The notes beneath the pieces were generated by a model that was not told the origin of the DNA, did not search any database, and saw only the letters and a list, made by a program, of their open reading frames with translations. Made by a program: the position numbers and the translations under genes. DNA of 64,000 bases from Halomonas sp. (GTDB taxonomy: Bacteria; Pseudomonadota; Gammaproteobacteria; Pseudomonadales; Halomonadaceae), in contig JAGYKP010000081.1 of assembly GCA_018401555.1 (NCBI GenBank), positions 186,001 through 250,000 on the forward strand, in the 5' to 3' direction. Shown here in pieces: positions 18,563 through 27,824 of this stretch (position 1 is its first letter; every line of letters begins with the position of its first letter).

Positions 18563-21500
18563 TCCGCTGGTTCGCCGCCCACCCCACCGCCGCCAACCTG
18601 CTGCTGGTACTGCTGCTCGCCGCCGGACTCTTCACCGCCCCGTCGCTCAAGCGCGAAACCTTCCCCGACTACCGCCCGGTGGAGGTGAGCGTTGAGGTGG
18701 TCTATCGCGGGGCCAGCGCCGCGGACGTGGAGGACGCCGTGTGCCGCCGCCTGCATGAGGCGGTGAAGGGAGTGGAGTTCCTCGACGAGTTCGTCTGCGT
18801 GGCCCAGGACAACCTGGCCAGCGCCACCGCCACCATGCAGGCCGGTGGCGATCCCCTGCGTTTCCTCGGCGAGATCGACACCGAGGTCTCCGCCATCAGC
18901 GAGTTTCCGGTCCGGGCCGACCCGCCGGTGGTACGCGAGCTGCATCGCAGCGATGCGGTGGCGGCGGTCGCGGTGTCATCCGACATGCCGGCCGGCCAGC
19001 TCGAGGAGTACGCCCTGCGCCTGGAGGAGCGCATCATGGCGCTGCCCGGCGTGGCGGAGGTGGCGATCCACGGCATGTCCCAGCGCCAGTGGCAGGTGGA
19101 GGTGCCCGGCGAGGTGCTCGGCCAGCACGGCCTCTCGGCCCGCGAGCTGGCGCGGCGGATCTCGGCCCAGAGCCTGGACCTGCCGCTGGGCACCCTGGAA
19201 ACCCCCGAGCGAGATATCCTGCTGCGCTTCACCGACCAGCGCCGCTCGCTTGCCGAGCTGTCGCGCCTGGTGGTGATGTCCGACCCGGCCGGCGGCGAGC
19301 TGACCCTGGGCGACATCGCCAGCTTGACCGAGGCCGGTGAACGCGAGGAGGAGAAGGTTCGCTTCAACGGCGAACCGGCGCTGGTGCTGGAGGTGAGCAA
19401 GAGCCTGCGCGACGACTCCCTGACGGTTAAGGAGCGCCTCGAGGAGCTGATCGAGGCGGAGCGCCGCCGCTTCGATGATGGCATCACGCTGACCCTGACC
19501 CAGGACATGACCAGCATCGTCCGCGATCGCCTGCAGATGCTGGTGGGCAACGGTGCCATGGGGCTGGCGCTGGTGGTGCTGGTGATGAGCCTGTTCTTCC
19601 GCCCGCGCCTGGCGCTGTGGGCGGTGCTGGGGCTGCCCGCGGCCTTCATGGGGGCCTTCCTGGTGATGGGGCTCGCCGGCCTCTCCCTGAACATGATCAC
19701 CCTGGTGGCACTGCTGATGGCCATCGGCATCGTCATGGACGACGCCATCGTGATCACCGACAACATCGCCGCCCACGCCGGGGAGAACGCCACGCCGCTG
19801 GAGGCGGTGGTGGCGGGGACCCGTCAGGTGCTGCCCGGGGTGCTGTCGTCGTTCCTGACCACCGCCTCGGTCTTCGTGCCGCTCTCCTTCCTGGCCGGCG
19901 AGATGGGCGCGGTACTGGAGGTGCTGCCGGTGGTGCTGATCGCCGCCCTGGCGGCGAGCCTGATCGAGGCGTTCTGGATCCTGCCCCACCATCTCAAGGG
20001 CAGCGTGACGCACCTGCAGCAGGGCCATGGCTCCCGTTTTCGCACCACCTTCGACCGCGGCTTCGAGCGCTTCCGCGAGGGGGTGGGGCGGCTGGCCGAC
20101 CGGGCGATCCGTTTCCGTCATGCAGTATTGGGGCTCGTATTTACCGTGCTATTAGCGTCTGTCGGTTTTATGGCCGGTGGCCACGTCGGCAGCGAGGCGA
20201 TGCCCGATATCGACGGCGACGTGCTGGAGGCGCGCATCCTGATGCCCCAGGGCACGCCGCTCGAGCGCACCGAGGCGGTGGCCGCAGCGGGTCGAGGCGG
20301 CCATGGGCGAACTCGATAACGCCATTCGCCCGGGCAGCCCGAAGGCGCGGCGCTGGTCGAGGCGATCCAGGTGCGCTTCAACCACAACCTCAGTGCCCGG
20401 GAAGCGGGTCCCCACGTGGCCACCGTCAGCGTCGACCTGCTCACCGCCGAGCGGCGCACCCTGACCCTGGATGCGCTGACCGCCGAGTGGCGGGAGGCGA
20501 TCGGCGAGATCGCGGGGGTTCAGCGGCTGATCATCCAGGAGCCGGGATTCGGCCCCGCCGGGGTGCCCGTGGAGGTGCGCCTGGCCGGCGAGGACCTCGA
20601 GGCCATGAAGGCGGCGGCACTCGAGCTGGCCACGCGCCTCGAGGGCTATTCGGCGGTCTACAACGTCATGGATGACCAGCGCCTGGGCAAGCCCCAACGC
20701 GCCTACTCGCTGGCCTCGGGTGCCCACGGCCTGGGGCTCAGCGCCGAGGAGGTGGCGAGCCAGCTGCGCGCCGGCCTGCTCGGCGAGATCGCCGATACCC
20801 AGCGCATCGGCGAGCAGGAGATCGAGGTACTGGTGCGCCAGGCCGAGGCCGACCGCGACGGCCTCGACGACCTGGCCGACCAGACCCTGGTGCTCCCCGA
20901 CGGCAGCCGGGTGCCGCTCTCGGTGGTGACCGAGGTGGCCGAGCGCCGCGAGTGGGCGCGCAATCACCCGCATCGACGGGCGGCGCACCGTCACCGTGGA
21001 GGCCAACGTGGACGCCCGCCAGGCCAGCGGCCAGGCCATCGTCGACGACCTCGTCGGCAGCGGCTGGCTGGCCGACTTCGAGGCACGCCATCCCGGGGTG
21101 GCGGTCACCTTCGAGGGGCAGGTGGCCAGCTCCGCCGAGACCGGCGGCTCCATCGCCCGCGGCCTGCTGATCGGCCTGGTGGGGATCTTCGTGATCCTCT
21201 CATTCCAGTTCCGCAGCTACGTGGAGCCGCTGATCGTCATGCTCTCGATCCCGCTGGCCTTTATCGGCGCCATCTGGGGGCACGTGATCATGGGCTACTA
21301 CCTCTCGATGCCCTCGCTGATTGGTGCCGCCTCGCTGGCCGGCATCGTGGTCAACAACGCCATCCTGCTGATCCATTTCATCAAGACGCACCGCGAGCGA
21401 GGCATGGACGCGGCAGCGGCGGCCGGCCAGGCTTGCCGCGACCGGCTGCGTGCCATCCTGATCTCCTCCACCACCACCATCGCGGGCCTGGCGCCGCTGC

Positions 21501-21658
21501 TGGCCGAGACCAGCAGCCAGGCGGATGCCATCAAGCCGCTGGTGATCGCCGTGGTGTTCGGCCTGCTCAGCGCCACCCTGCTGGTGCTGCTGGTGATCCC
21601 GGCACTCTATGTGCTGTTCGACGACTGGGGCTGGACCCGCGGAGGTGATCACCGGTAA
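18559..21658 (+). CDS. RND efflux pump permease (AcrB-like family; frameshifted)
   Basis: About 1030 residues across breaks near 20285, 20335 and 20965. The fold is the usual duplicated half: TM1 (NLLLVLLLAAGLF), a large periplasmic loop, TM2-6 with GLPAAFMGAFLVMGLAGLSL and IGIVMDDAIVITDNI carrying the paired Asp proton relay, a second periplasmic loop, and TM8-12 with SFQFRSYVEPLIVMLSIPLA and GIVVNNAILLIHF. The second half has NN where the first has DD, normal for the family. Exported substrates cannot be read; the divergent sequence suggests a poorly characterised RND subgroup rather than AcrB or MexB. Confidence 0.88.
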
Positions 21659-21801
21659 CGGCGCGTCGCGGTACGGCCTTGACGATGCTGTTTCCTCAGC
21701 TAGCTTTAAAGTTGCATTGCCTTTGCATTTTATCGTAACTCGCAGCATCGAGAAGAGTGTCCGCAAAAGGGTGAGTTCGATGTATCGCCGGGAGAGCGAC
21801 C

Positions 21802-22509
21802 ATGATCAAGGTACGGCTCTATCGCTACCACCCCGAGGGAGACGATCTGCCGCGGATGGAAAGCCTGGAGGTCGAGGAGCGTTTCCGCAAGGCGATGGTG
21901 CTCGACGTGCTCGAGCACCTGAAGCAGCAGGATGCCACCCTGGCCTATCGGCGCTCGTGTCGCGAGGGGGTATGCGGCTCCGATGGCATGAACATCAACG
22001 GCAAGAACGGTCTGGCCTGCATCACCTCCGTGGAGGAGGTGCTCGGCAAGGGGGATACCCTGACCCTGCGTCCGCTTCCGGGCATGCCGGTGATCCGTGA
22101 CCTGGTCGTCGACCAGACGCTGTTCTTCCGCCAGTTCGAGAAGATCCGCCCCTGGCTGATCAACGACGAGCCACCCACCGCCAGCGAGCGACGCCAGAGT
22201 CCGGCGGATCGCGAGAAGCTCGATGGCCTCTACGAATGCATCCTGTGCGCCTGCTGCAGCTCGGCCTGTCCCTCCTGGTGGTGGAACCCCGACAAGTACA
22301 TCGGTCCGGCCGGCCTCATCCAGGCCTACCGCTTCCTGATCGACAGCCGTGATACCGCCACCGACGAGCGCCTGGCCGAGCTCGACGACCCCTTCAGCGT
22401 GTTTCGCTGCCGACAGATCGCCAACTGCACCTGGGTGTGTCCCAAGGGGCTCAACCCGATGCGTGCCATCGGCCATATCAAGGCGATGCTGCTGGCACGC
22501 GGCAGCTAA
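21802..22509 (+). CDS. sdhB: Succinate dehydrogenase/fumarate reductase iron-sulfur subunit, stand-alone
   Basis: 235 residues with all three clusters: the 2Fe-2S ligands in RRSCREGVCGSDGMNINGKN plus the later ACIT Cys, the 4Fe-4S set CILCACCSSACPSWWW, and the final cluster FRCRQIANCTWVCPKGLNP. It transfers electrons from the flavoprotein to quinone. No sdhC, sdhD or sdhA lies nearby: upstream is the efflux pump and downstream an unrelated convergent operon. It is therefore an isolated copy, either a detached or a second subunit. A 140-bp AT-richer leader precedes it. Confidence 0.88.
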   Translation: MIKVRLYRYHPEGDDLPRMESLEVEERFRKAMVLDVLEHLKQQDATLAYRRSCREGVCGSDGMNINGKNGLACITSVEEVLGKGDTLTLRPLPGMPVIRDLVVDQTLFFRQFEKIRPWLINDEPPTASERRQSPADREKLDGLYECILCACCSSACPSWWWNPDKYIGPAGLIQAYRFLIDSRDTATDERLAELDDPFSVFRCRQIANCTWVCPKGLNPMRAIGHIKAMLLARGS

Positions 22510-22652
22510 AAGCCATCACGACTTCCGTGAGGTATCCCGTGGCGTGGCTTGGATCATGACTTCCACACGCAGCCGATCGGGCGGCAGGGGGCGAGACGTG
22601 GTTGCCGCCCGATGATCTGGCCCGACTGGTCATGGCCGTGTACCGGGCCGGC

Positions 22653-23426
22653 TCACAGGTACTGGTAGCGCAGCAGGCGGTGCTTGATGCGCTCGAGGAT
22701 CACCTGGTCGATCACCGCCGCGAGCACCGCGATGACCAGGATATTGGTCATTACCCCGGTCATGTCGGCGATCTCGCCGGAGTAGGCCAGCGACTTGCCG
22801 AGCCCGGCGCTGAAGCCGACGATCATCTCGGCGGAGATCAGCGCCCGCCAGGCGTTGCCGAAGGCGAGCTGGGCGCCGGTGATCAGCTCGGGGGTGACTC
22901 GCCGGGAAGTAGACCCGCTTGAGCATCTGGGTGCGCGAGGCACCCATCACCCGCGCGGCATCGATATGCACCCGCTCGACGCTCTCGGTGGCGTTCATCA
23001 CGCTCAGCGCGGTGGGGAAGAAGGCGCCTACCGCCACCACCACGATGATCGGCAGGTTGCCGAAGCCCATCAGGATCAGGAACAGCGGCACCCAGGCGAT
23101 CGAGGGGATCGACTGCAGGATGATGATGGCCGCCTTGAGTGGGCTGCGCACGGCGTTGATAGTGCCACCACCAGCCCCAGCACCACCCCGGCCACCAGGG
23201 CGGCGCCGTAGCCGGCGCCGAGGCGGCCCATGCTGTTGCCGAGCCCTTGGTAGAACTCGCCGCTGCCCAGCTCCTGCCATAGCCGAACCAGCGCCACGTG
23301 GACGTCGGGCATCAGGAAGCTGGGCAGGAACCAGGCGGCTACCTGCCAGAAGAAGAGGATGACGAGGATGGCCAGTACATAGGACTTCTTGCTGGCCACG
23401 CCGGTGGTGCTGGGGGAGGTGCTCAT
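22653..23426 (-). CDS. ABC importer permease, NitT/TauT (SsuC-like) family (frameshifted)
   Basis: 257 residues across breaks near 23158 and 22905, with about six membrane helices (YVLAILVILFFWQVAAWFL at the N-terminus). The EAA-type loop, where the ATPase docks, lies around ESVERVHIDAARVMGASRTQ, and the downstream helix region is ALISAEMIVGFSAGLGKSLAY. It is the third gene of an ATPase / binding protein / permease operon, beginning 3 bp after the binding-protein gene. The transported compound is not evident. Confidence 0.85.
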
Positions 23427-23429
23427 GGC

Positions 23430-24413
23430 TTACAGCTCGCGCTCTTCCTGCCAGGTAAGGTCCAGCAGGGCGTCGACGTCGAAGTCGGCCTGCTCGAGGA
23501 TCCCCTGCTCGTGCATGATGCCGGCCAGTTCCTTCATGCGGTCGATGTCCGCCTCGGTGAGCTCGGCGCTGAAGTCGTTGGTGGCGATGGCTTCGGCGAT
23601 CACCTTCTCGCTTTCGATCTCGCCCTGGTCGCGGGTCTCCACCACGTCCTCCTTGACGAAGTAGGAGGTGATGTACTCGGCGGCACCCTCGGGATCGTTC
23701 TCGAGCATCTCGATGGCCTCGCGCTGGGCGTCCAGCGCCGCCCACAGCACGTCGCGGCGCTCCGCCAGGGTCTCCTCGGCGGTGATCACTACCATGCAGG
23801 GGAAGGGCCACACCTCGCCGATCTCGTAGATCTCGGTTACCGGGGCCTGCAGCTTGGCGATGCTGGCGTAGGGTTCGAACAGGAAGGCGGCGTCGACGCG
23901 ACCACCGGCCAGCGACTGCACCGCCACCGAGGGCGCCACGCCCATGATGTTGAGGTCATCGGCAGAGAGTCCGGCCTCGGCCAGGGTCACGCCCTTGAGC
24001 ACGATGTCGGCGGTGCTGCCCTGCTTCTGGGAGGCCAGATTCTTGCCGGCGAGGTCGGCGACCTCATCGATACCGGCGTCGTCATGGGCCAGCAGGGCGT
24101 GGTAACCGCGCTGGGCACCGCCGACGATCTTCAGGTCGGCGCCCCGGCCGGCCCAGGTGAAGGCGTTCGAGAAGCCCAGCACGCCGATGTCGAGCTGGCC
24201 GCCGACGATGCCCTTGATCAGGTCGGTGCCGGAGCTGAACTCGATCAGCTCGGCGTCGAGGCCATGCTTGGCGTAGAGCCCCGCCTCGTAGGCGAGCATC
24301 ACCTGGGCGTCGTCCATCACACGGACATAGCCGACGCGGAACTCTTCCTGCTCGGCGAGGGCGGGGGTGGTCAGCAGCACGGCCAGCAGCGGGGTCAAGA
24401 GGCGACGAATCAT
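23430..24413 (-). CDS. ABC importer substrate-binding protein, NitT/TauT (NMT1) family
   Basis: 327 residues with a signal peptide (MIRRLLTPLLAVLLTTPALA). The mature protein begins EFRVGYVRVMDDAQVMLAYE and has KHGLDAELIEFSSGTDLI, GQLDIGVLGFSNAFTWAGRG and GGRVDAAFLFEPYASIAKLQ, the periplasmic two-lobed fold used for nitrate, taurine, sulfonates or thiamine precursors. The ligand cannot be deduced by eye. The start at 24413 overlaps the ATPase stop by four bases. Confidence 0.87.
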   Translation of the reverse strand: MIRRLLTPLLAVLLTTPALAEQEEFRVGYVRVMDDAQVMLAYEAGLYAKHGLDAELIEFSSGTDLIKGIVGGQLDIGVLGFSNAFTWAGRGADLKIVGGAQRGYHALLAHDDAGIDEVADLAGKNLASQKQGSTADIVLKGVTLAEAGLSADDLNIMGVAPSVAVQSLAGGRVDAAFLFEPYASIAKLQAPVTEIYEIGEVWPFPCMVVITAEETLAERRDVLWAALDAQREAIEMLENDPEGAAEYITSYFVKEDVVETRDQGEIESEKVIAEAIATNDFSAELTEADIDRMKELAGIMHEQGILEQADFDVDALLDLTWQEEREL

Positions 24414-25192
24414 GCGATTTCTCCTTGCTTGTGTGCCCGGCGCGGTTCGGCGCTCGGGTCGTCGGTATCGATGCCCAGCAGGGCCAGCACCTCGCGGCGG
24501 ATGTCGGCGAAGGCGCTCAGGTCGTGACTCTTGGGGATGTGCCCCAGGGTGAACTCCTCGAGCACCCGGGCGGGCCGCTGGCTGAACACCAGCACGCGGT
24601 CGGCCAGGTAGAGCGCCTCGTCGACATCGTGGGTGACCAGCAGCACCGTGGGCCGCTCCTCCTCGATGAGCTCCTTGAGCACGCTCTGCAGGGTCATGCG
24701 GGTGAGGGCGTCGAGGGCGCCGAAGGGCTCGTCGAGCAGCAGCACCTGGGGACGGGCGATGAAGGCCCGGGCCAGTGCGCAGCGCTGGCGCATGCCCCCC
24801 GAGACCTGGTGGGGGTAGTAGGCCTCGAAGCCGTCGAGCTTGACCCGCGACAGCCATTCGCTCGCCTGGGCGCGGGCCTCCTCGACTGGGTGGTTCTGGA
24901 ACTCCAGGGCCAGCGCGACGTTCTGCTCCAGGGTCATCCAGGGGTAGAGGGCGTGTTCCTGGAACACCAGGGTGCGCTGCGGGGCAGGTGCAGTGACCGG
25001 CCGCTCACCGGCACGCACCTCGCCGGCGCTGGCCTGCTGGAGGCCTGCCACCATGTGCAGCAGTGTCGACTTGCCGCAGCCCGAGGGTCCCACCAGGGCG
25101 ACGATCTCGCCGTCGGCGATGGTGTTGTCGAAGGCCTCGATGACTCGCAGGTCGCCGAACGACTTGGTGACGCGCTCGAAATGAAGCTGCAT
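24410..25192 (-). CDS. ABC importer ATPase, NitT/TauT family
   Basis: 260 residues with every motif of an active ABC ATPase: Walker A GPSGCGKS, Q-loop VFQEHALYPWM, signature QVSGGMRQRCALARAF, Walker B VLLLDEPFGALD and switch His in LLVTHDVDEAL. It powers the importer formed with the two genes that follow. It heads the operon; an AT-rich stretch lies immediately upstream (25200-25260) and is likely the promoter. Confidence 0.92.
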   Translation of the reverse strand: MQLHFERVTKSFGDLRVIEAFDNTIADGEIVALVGPSGCGKSTLLHMVAGLQQASAGEVRAGERPVTAPAPQRTLVFQEHALYPWMTLEQNVALALEFQNHPVEEARAQASEWLSRVKLDGFEAYYPHQVSGGMRQRCALARAFIARPQVLLLDEPFGALDALTRMTLQSVLKELIEEERPTVLLVTHDVDEALYLADRVLVFSQRPARVLEEFTLGHIPKSHDLSAFADIRREVLALLGIDTDDPSAEPRRAHKQGEIA

Positions 25193-25305
25193 ATGAGCTC
25201 CTGGAATGATTATATATAATTTAATCGAATACTAAACACAAATGATATAACTGAAATTGCGTCTTGTGAAGGGCGGGGAGAGAAGATACGCAGACCACAA
25301 CGCGA
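25193..25305. promoter_or_regulatory. AT-rich promoter region of the ABC importer operon
   Basis: Bases 25205-25260 are strikingly AT-rich against this genome and include the palindrome ATTATATATAAT near 25208. Several -10-like TATAAT matches occur on the minus strand, so the operon start is placed here. No specific operator is recognised. Confidence 0.45.
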
Positions 25306-25328
25306 ACGCCCCGGCCAGGCCGGGGCGT
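25306..25328 (-). terminator. Strong hairpin downstream of the flavohaemoglobin gene
   Basis: ACGCCCCGGCC and GGCCGGGGCGT are 11-bp perfect arms separated by one base, 26 bp past the gene end. It lacks a T-run on the minus strand, so it is a likely but not classical terminator. Confidence 0.5.
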
Positions 25329-25353
25329 CGTCGCATCATGCAGGGGGTGAGTG

Positions 25354-26523
25354 TCAGGCGGCGTCGAGGGGGCGCGAGGGGCCGAAGTGCTCGAAATGGC
25401 GGCGTTCGGCGGGCACGCCGAGTTCGGCCAGGGCCCGGTCAACGGCGGTCATGAACCCTGGGGGCCAACGAAGTAGCAGCGGCCGCCCTCGGGCAGGTAG
25501 CTTGCCAGCAGGTCGCGATCCACGCGGCCGACATGGATCGGCGGCTGCGCCGCTCTCATGGACGGTCACCGTGCGCAGCCGTTCCGGATGTGCCTCGGCG
25601 AGTGCCGCCACCTCGTCGCGGAAGGCGTGGTGCTCGGCGTCCAGGGCGGCGTGCAGGTAGACCACCCGGCGACCCTGGGCCAGCGCCTGGCGCGCCATGG
25701 GCAGCAGCGGGGTCTGGCCGACACCGCCGCTGGCCAGCAGCAGCGGCTCGTCACCCTCGGCCAGGGTCAGGTCGCCGGCCGGTGGCAGCAGCGACAGGGT
25801 GTCACCGACGCCCATGGCGTCATGCAGGTGACGGCTGGCGCGTCCCTGGGGCTCGCGCTTCACCGAGATCCGGTAGCTCTCGCCGTTGGGCAGGTCCGAG
25901 AGGCTGTAGTGCCGATAGACCGGCTCGCCATCGATGGTGAGCTTGACGCCAATGTACTGGCCGGGCTCATGGTCGGCGACCGGGCCGCCGTCCACCGGCT
26001 CGAGCACGAAGGAGCGGATCACCGCGCTCTCCTGGTGCGTCGCCGCGATCCGGAACTCGCGGGGGCCCCTCCAGCCGCCGGGTAGGCTCTCGAACTCGCG
26101 GTAGCGGTGCGCCTCCAACTCGATGAGCAGCCCGGCCAGCTCCTCATAGACGCCCTCCCAGGCGGCGGCGATCTCCGGCGTCACGGCGTCGCCCAGCACC
26201 TCGCCGATGGCGGCCATCAGGCATTCGCCGACGAGGGGGTAGTGTTCGGGGCGGATGTCCAGGGAGACATGCTTACCGACCACCGTGGCCAGGGTCTCGC
26301 GCACCTTCTCGCGATCGTGGCGCAACTGCACATAGGCCAGCACGGCGCCGGCTAGTGCCCGTGGCTGGCCGCCGTCGGCCTGGTGTGCCTGGTTGAATAG
26401 CGGCTTTACCTGCGGATAGCGCTCGAACAGCAGCGGGTAGAAGCGCTGGGTGATGGCGTCGAGGTGCTCGGCCACTACCGGGGCGGTGGCGGCGATCAGT
26501 TGTTCCTGTTCCTGGGTCAGCAT
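25354..26523 (-). CDS. hmp: Flavohaemoglobin, nitric oxide dioxygenase
   Basis: Converts NO and O2 to nitrate, protecting the cell. 389 residues in three domains: globin (about 1-140, with the proximal-His region EKVRETLATVVGKHVSLDIR), FAD-binding barrel (RHYSLSDLPNGESYRISVKRE), and NAD-binding (LLASGGVGQTPLLPMARQAL). Near 25460-25545 the reading is garbled between two compensating indels: a neighbouring frame restores SYLPEGGRCYFVGPQGF, which the family expects. An NsrR-like palindrome lies 30 bp upstream. It fits a cell producing NO by denitrification. Confidence 0.93.
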   Translation of the reverse strand: MLTQEQEQLIAATAPVVAEHLDAITQRFYPLLFERYPQVKPLFNQAHQADGGQPRALAGAVLAYVQLRHDREKVRETLATVVGKHVSLDIRPEHYPLVGECLMAAIGEVLGDAVTPEIAAAWEGVYEELAGLLIELEAHRYREFESLPGGWRGPREFRIAATHQESAVIRSFVLEPVDGGPVADHEPGQYIGVKLTIDGEPVYRHYSLSDLPNGESYRISVKREPQGRASRHLHDAMGVGDTLSLLPPAGDLTLAEGDEPLLLASGGVGQTPLLPMARQALAQGRRVVYLHAALDAEHHAFRDEVAALAEAHPERLRTVTVHESGAAADPCRPRGSRPAGKLPARGRPLLLRWPPGFMTAVDRALAELGVPAERRHFEHFGPSRPLDAA

Positions 26524-26552
26524 CGAGGGGCTCCGAGTCGGGGATGTTTTTA

Positions 26553-26574
26553 AAGTGCATGTAAATTACATGTT
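26553..26574 (-). promoter_or_regulatory. NsrR-like operator upstream of hmp
   Basis: The site AAGTGCATGTAAATTACATGTT contains the perfect palindrome ATGTAA-A-TTACAT. It agrees with the published NsrR consensus (half-sites ATGCAT/ATACAT five bases apart) at most positions, and hmp is the classic NsrR target. The regulator gene is not in the window. Confidence 0.65.
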
Positions 26575-26626
26575 CATCCCCGTCGATGCCAGCCCCGCGA
26601 CGCTGCACCGCATCAAGGGTCACGGC

Positions 26627-27193
26627 TCAATAGGCCCAGACGATTGCCATCAGCAGGCCCCAGGCCAGTACCCCGGCCGCCATGATGGTGTAGGCCGCCG
26701 ACATGGTGTTGACGTCGTTGGCGCTGCGTTCGCACAGCGCCTGGAGGCCGTGGTAGACCAGGCTGCAGGAGATGCCCAGGGCCACCAGTACCGCCAGGCT
26801 GTTGAGCAGCAGGCTGGGGATCAGCAGCATGATCGCCGAGGACCACAGCGGCAGAGGCGCCAGGGCTGCCAGCAGGTAGGCGTCGTGATAGTCGATCGAC
26901 AGTTCGCGGGTGCCATTGACGACGGCATGAATCAGCCAGCCCATCACGAAGAAGGTGAGCAACTCGGCCAGGAACAGGATGGTGGTGATGAAGCGCCACT
27001 CCCGGTCGGCGAAGCCCATGACGAAGCCGTCACCGTAGTGAGTGCCGGCATAGTAGAGCAGCACCGGCGGCAGCAGCGACATGGGCAGCACCAGGCCCCA
27101 GGCAAGCACCGGGATCGAAGGCTTGCGTTGCTGCAGGCTCTTCCAGCCCGCCTGGCGGGTAAAGGGCAGCTTGATTACGGTCAGGGGGTTCAT
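26627..27193 (-). CDS. Yip1-family multi-pass inner-membrane protein
   Basis: 188 residues with five likely membrane helices, after a short cytoplasmic N-terminus (KLPFTRQAGWKSLQQ). The helices begin around PVLAWGLVLPMSLLPPVLLYY, and the pattern LTFFVMGWLIHAVVNGTREL and YLLAALAPLPLWSSAIMLLI resembles bacterial Yip1-domain proteins. Function is unknown. It lies between hmp and a divergently transcribed MarR gene, with a shared 124-bp promoter region, so regulation by that MarR protein is plausible. Confidence 0.7.
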   Translation of the reverse strand: MNPLTVIKLPFTRQAGWKSLQQRKPSIPVLAWGLVLPMSLLPPVLLYYAGTHYGDGFVMGFADREWRFITTILFLAELLTFFVMGWLIHAVVNGTRELSIDYHDAYLLAALAPLPLWSSAIMLLIPSLLLNSLAVLVALGISCSLVYHGLQALCERSANDVNTMSAAYTIMAAGVLAWGLLMAIVWAY

Positions 27194-27221
27194 GGTGGTC
27201 TCCTCGTCGGCGGGGAAGTTG

Positions 27222-27236
27222 TATCATGTTGTGATA
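27222..27236. promoter_or_regulatory. Small palindrome between the Yip1-like and MarR genes
   Basis: TATCA-TGTTG-TGATA is a perfect inverted repeat in the AT-rich divergent promoter region. MarR proteins typically bind such repeats beside their own gene; this is the best operator candidate here. Confidence 0.45.
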
Positions 27237-27317
27237 TTATTGTTTAATGTTTAGGTTTCGCTTCCCTGGCTGTCAAGGAGCGATTGTGGCTGCCCATGCA
27301 CATCCGGATACCGCTTC

Positions 27318-27731
27318 ATGAGCGATGACGCCCTCACCAAGCAGGACTTCCAACGCCTCTCTCACTTCCGCTATCAGCTGCGCTGCTTCCTGCGCCAGAG
27401 TGAGGATATCTGTCGCCGTCACGGCTTGACGCCGCTGCAGTACCAGCTGCTGCTGCACCTGCTGGGCTTCGAGGGGCGCGAATGGGCGTCGGTTGGCGAG
27501 CTGGCCGAGCGGCTTCAGGCCAAGCACCACGGTACGGTGGCGCTGATCGATCGCTGCGAACAACTGGGCCTGGTGGAACGTCGCCCGAGCCACGAGGATC
27601 GTCGCTGCATCGAGGTCCACCTGTTGCCTCGCGGTGCCGAGCTTGCCAGCCGCATCGCCGAGCAGCACCAACCTGAGCTTCGCCACCTGCAGGAAGAGTT
27701 CTGCCTGCCCGGCTGGCCCGAATTCCGCTAG
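27318..27731 (+). CDS. MarR family transcriptional regulator
   Basis: 137 residues with the winged-helix layout: a leading dimerisation helix, HGLTPLQYQLLLHLLGFEGR, recognition part SVGELAERLQAKHHGTVALI, and the wing VERRPSHEDRRCIEVHLLPRG, whose DxR motif is diagnostic for MarR. The ligand is unknown. It is divergent from the Yip1-like gene and 93 bp before a P450 gene on the same strand, so it may control both. Confidence 0.9.
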   Translation: MSDDALTKQDFQRLSHFRYQLRCFLRQSEDICRRHGLTPLQYQLLLHLLGFEGREWASVGELAERLQAKHHGTVALIDRCEQLGLVERRPSHEDRRCIEVHLLPRGAELASRIAEQHQPELRHLQEEFCLPGWPEFR

Positions 27732-27824
27732 GCCAGTCAGGGGCCGCTGACTTGCGTCAATGCAGCCTTCGAGGGCGCATGCTCTCATGGCGACACAGAC
27801 TCTCTTATTCTTTCAGGAGATGAC

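Noticed and set aside
22653-25192. Dedicated nitrate importer (NrtABC-like)
   Set aside because: The family fits NitT/TauT, but no nitrate-specific feature is visible and the binding protein is closer in size to small sulfonate/thiamine-precursor types; left without substrate.
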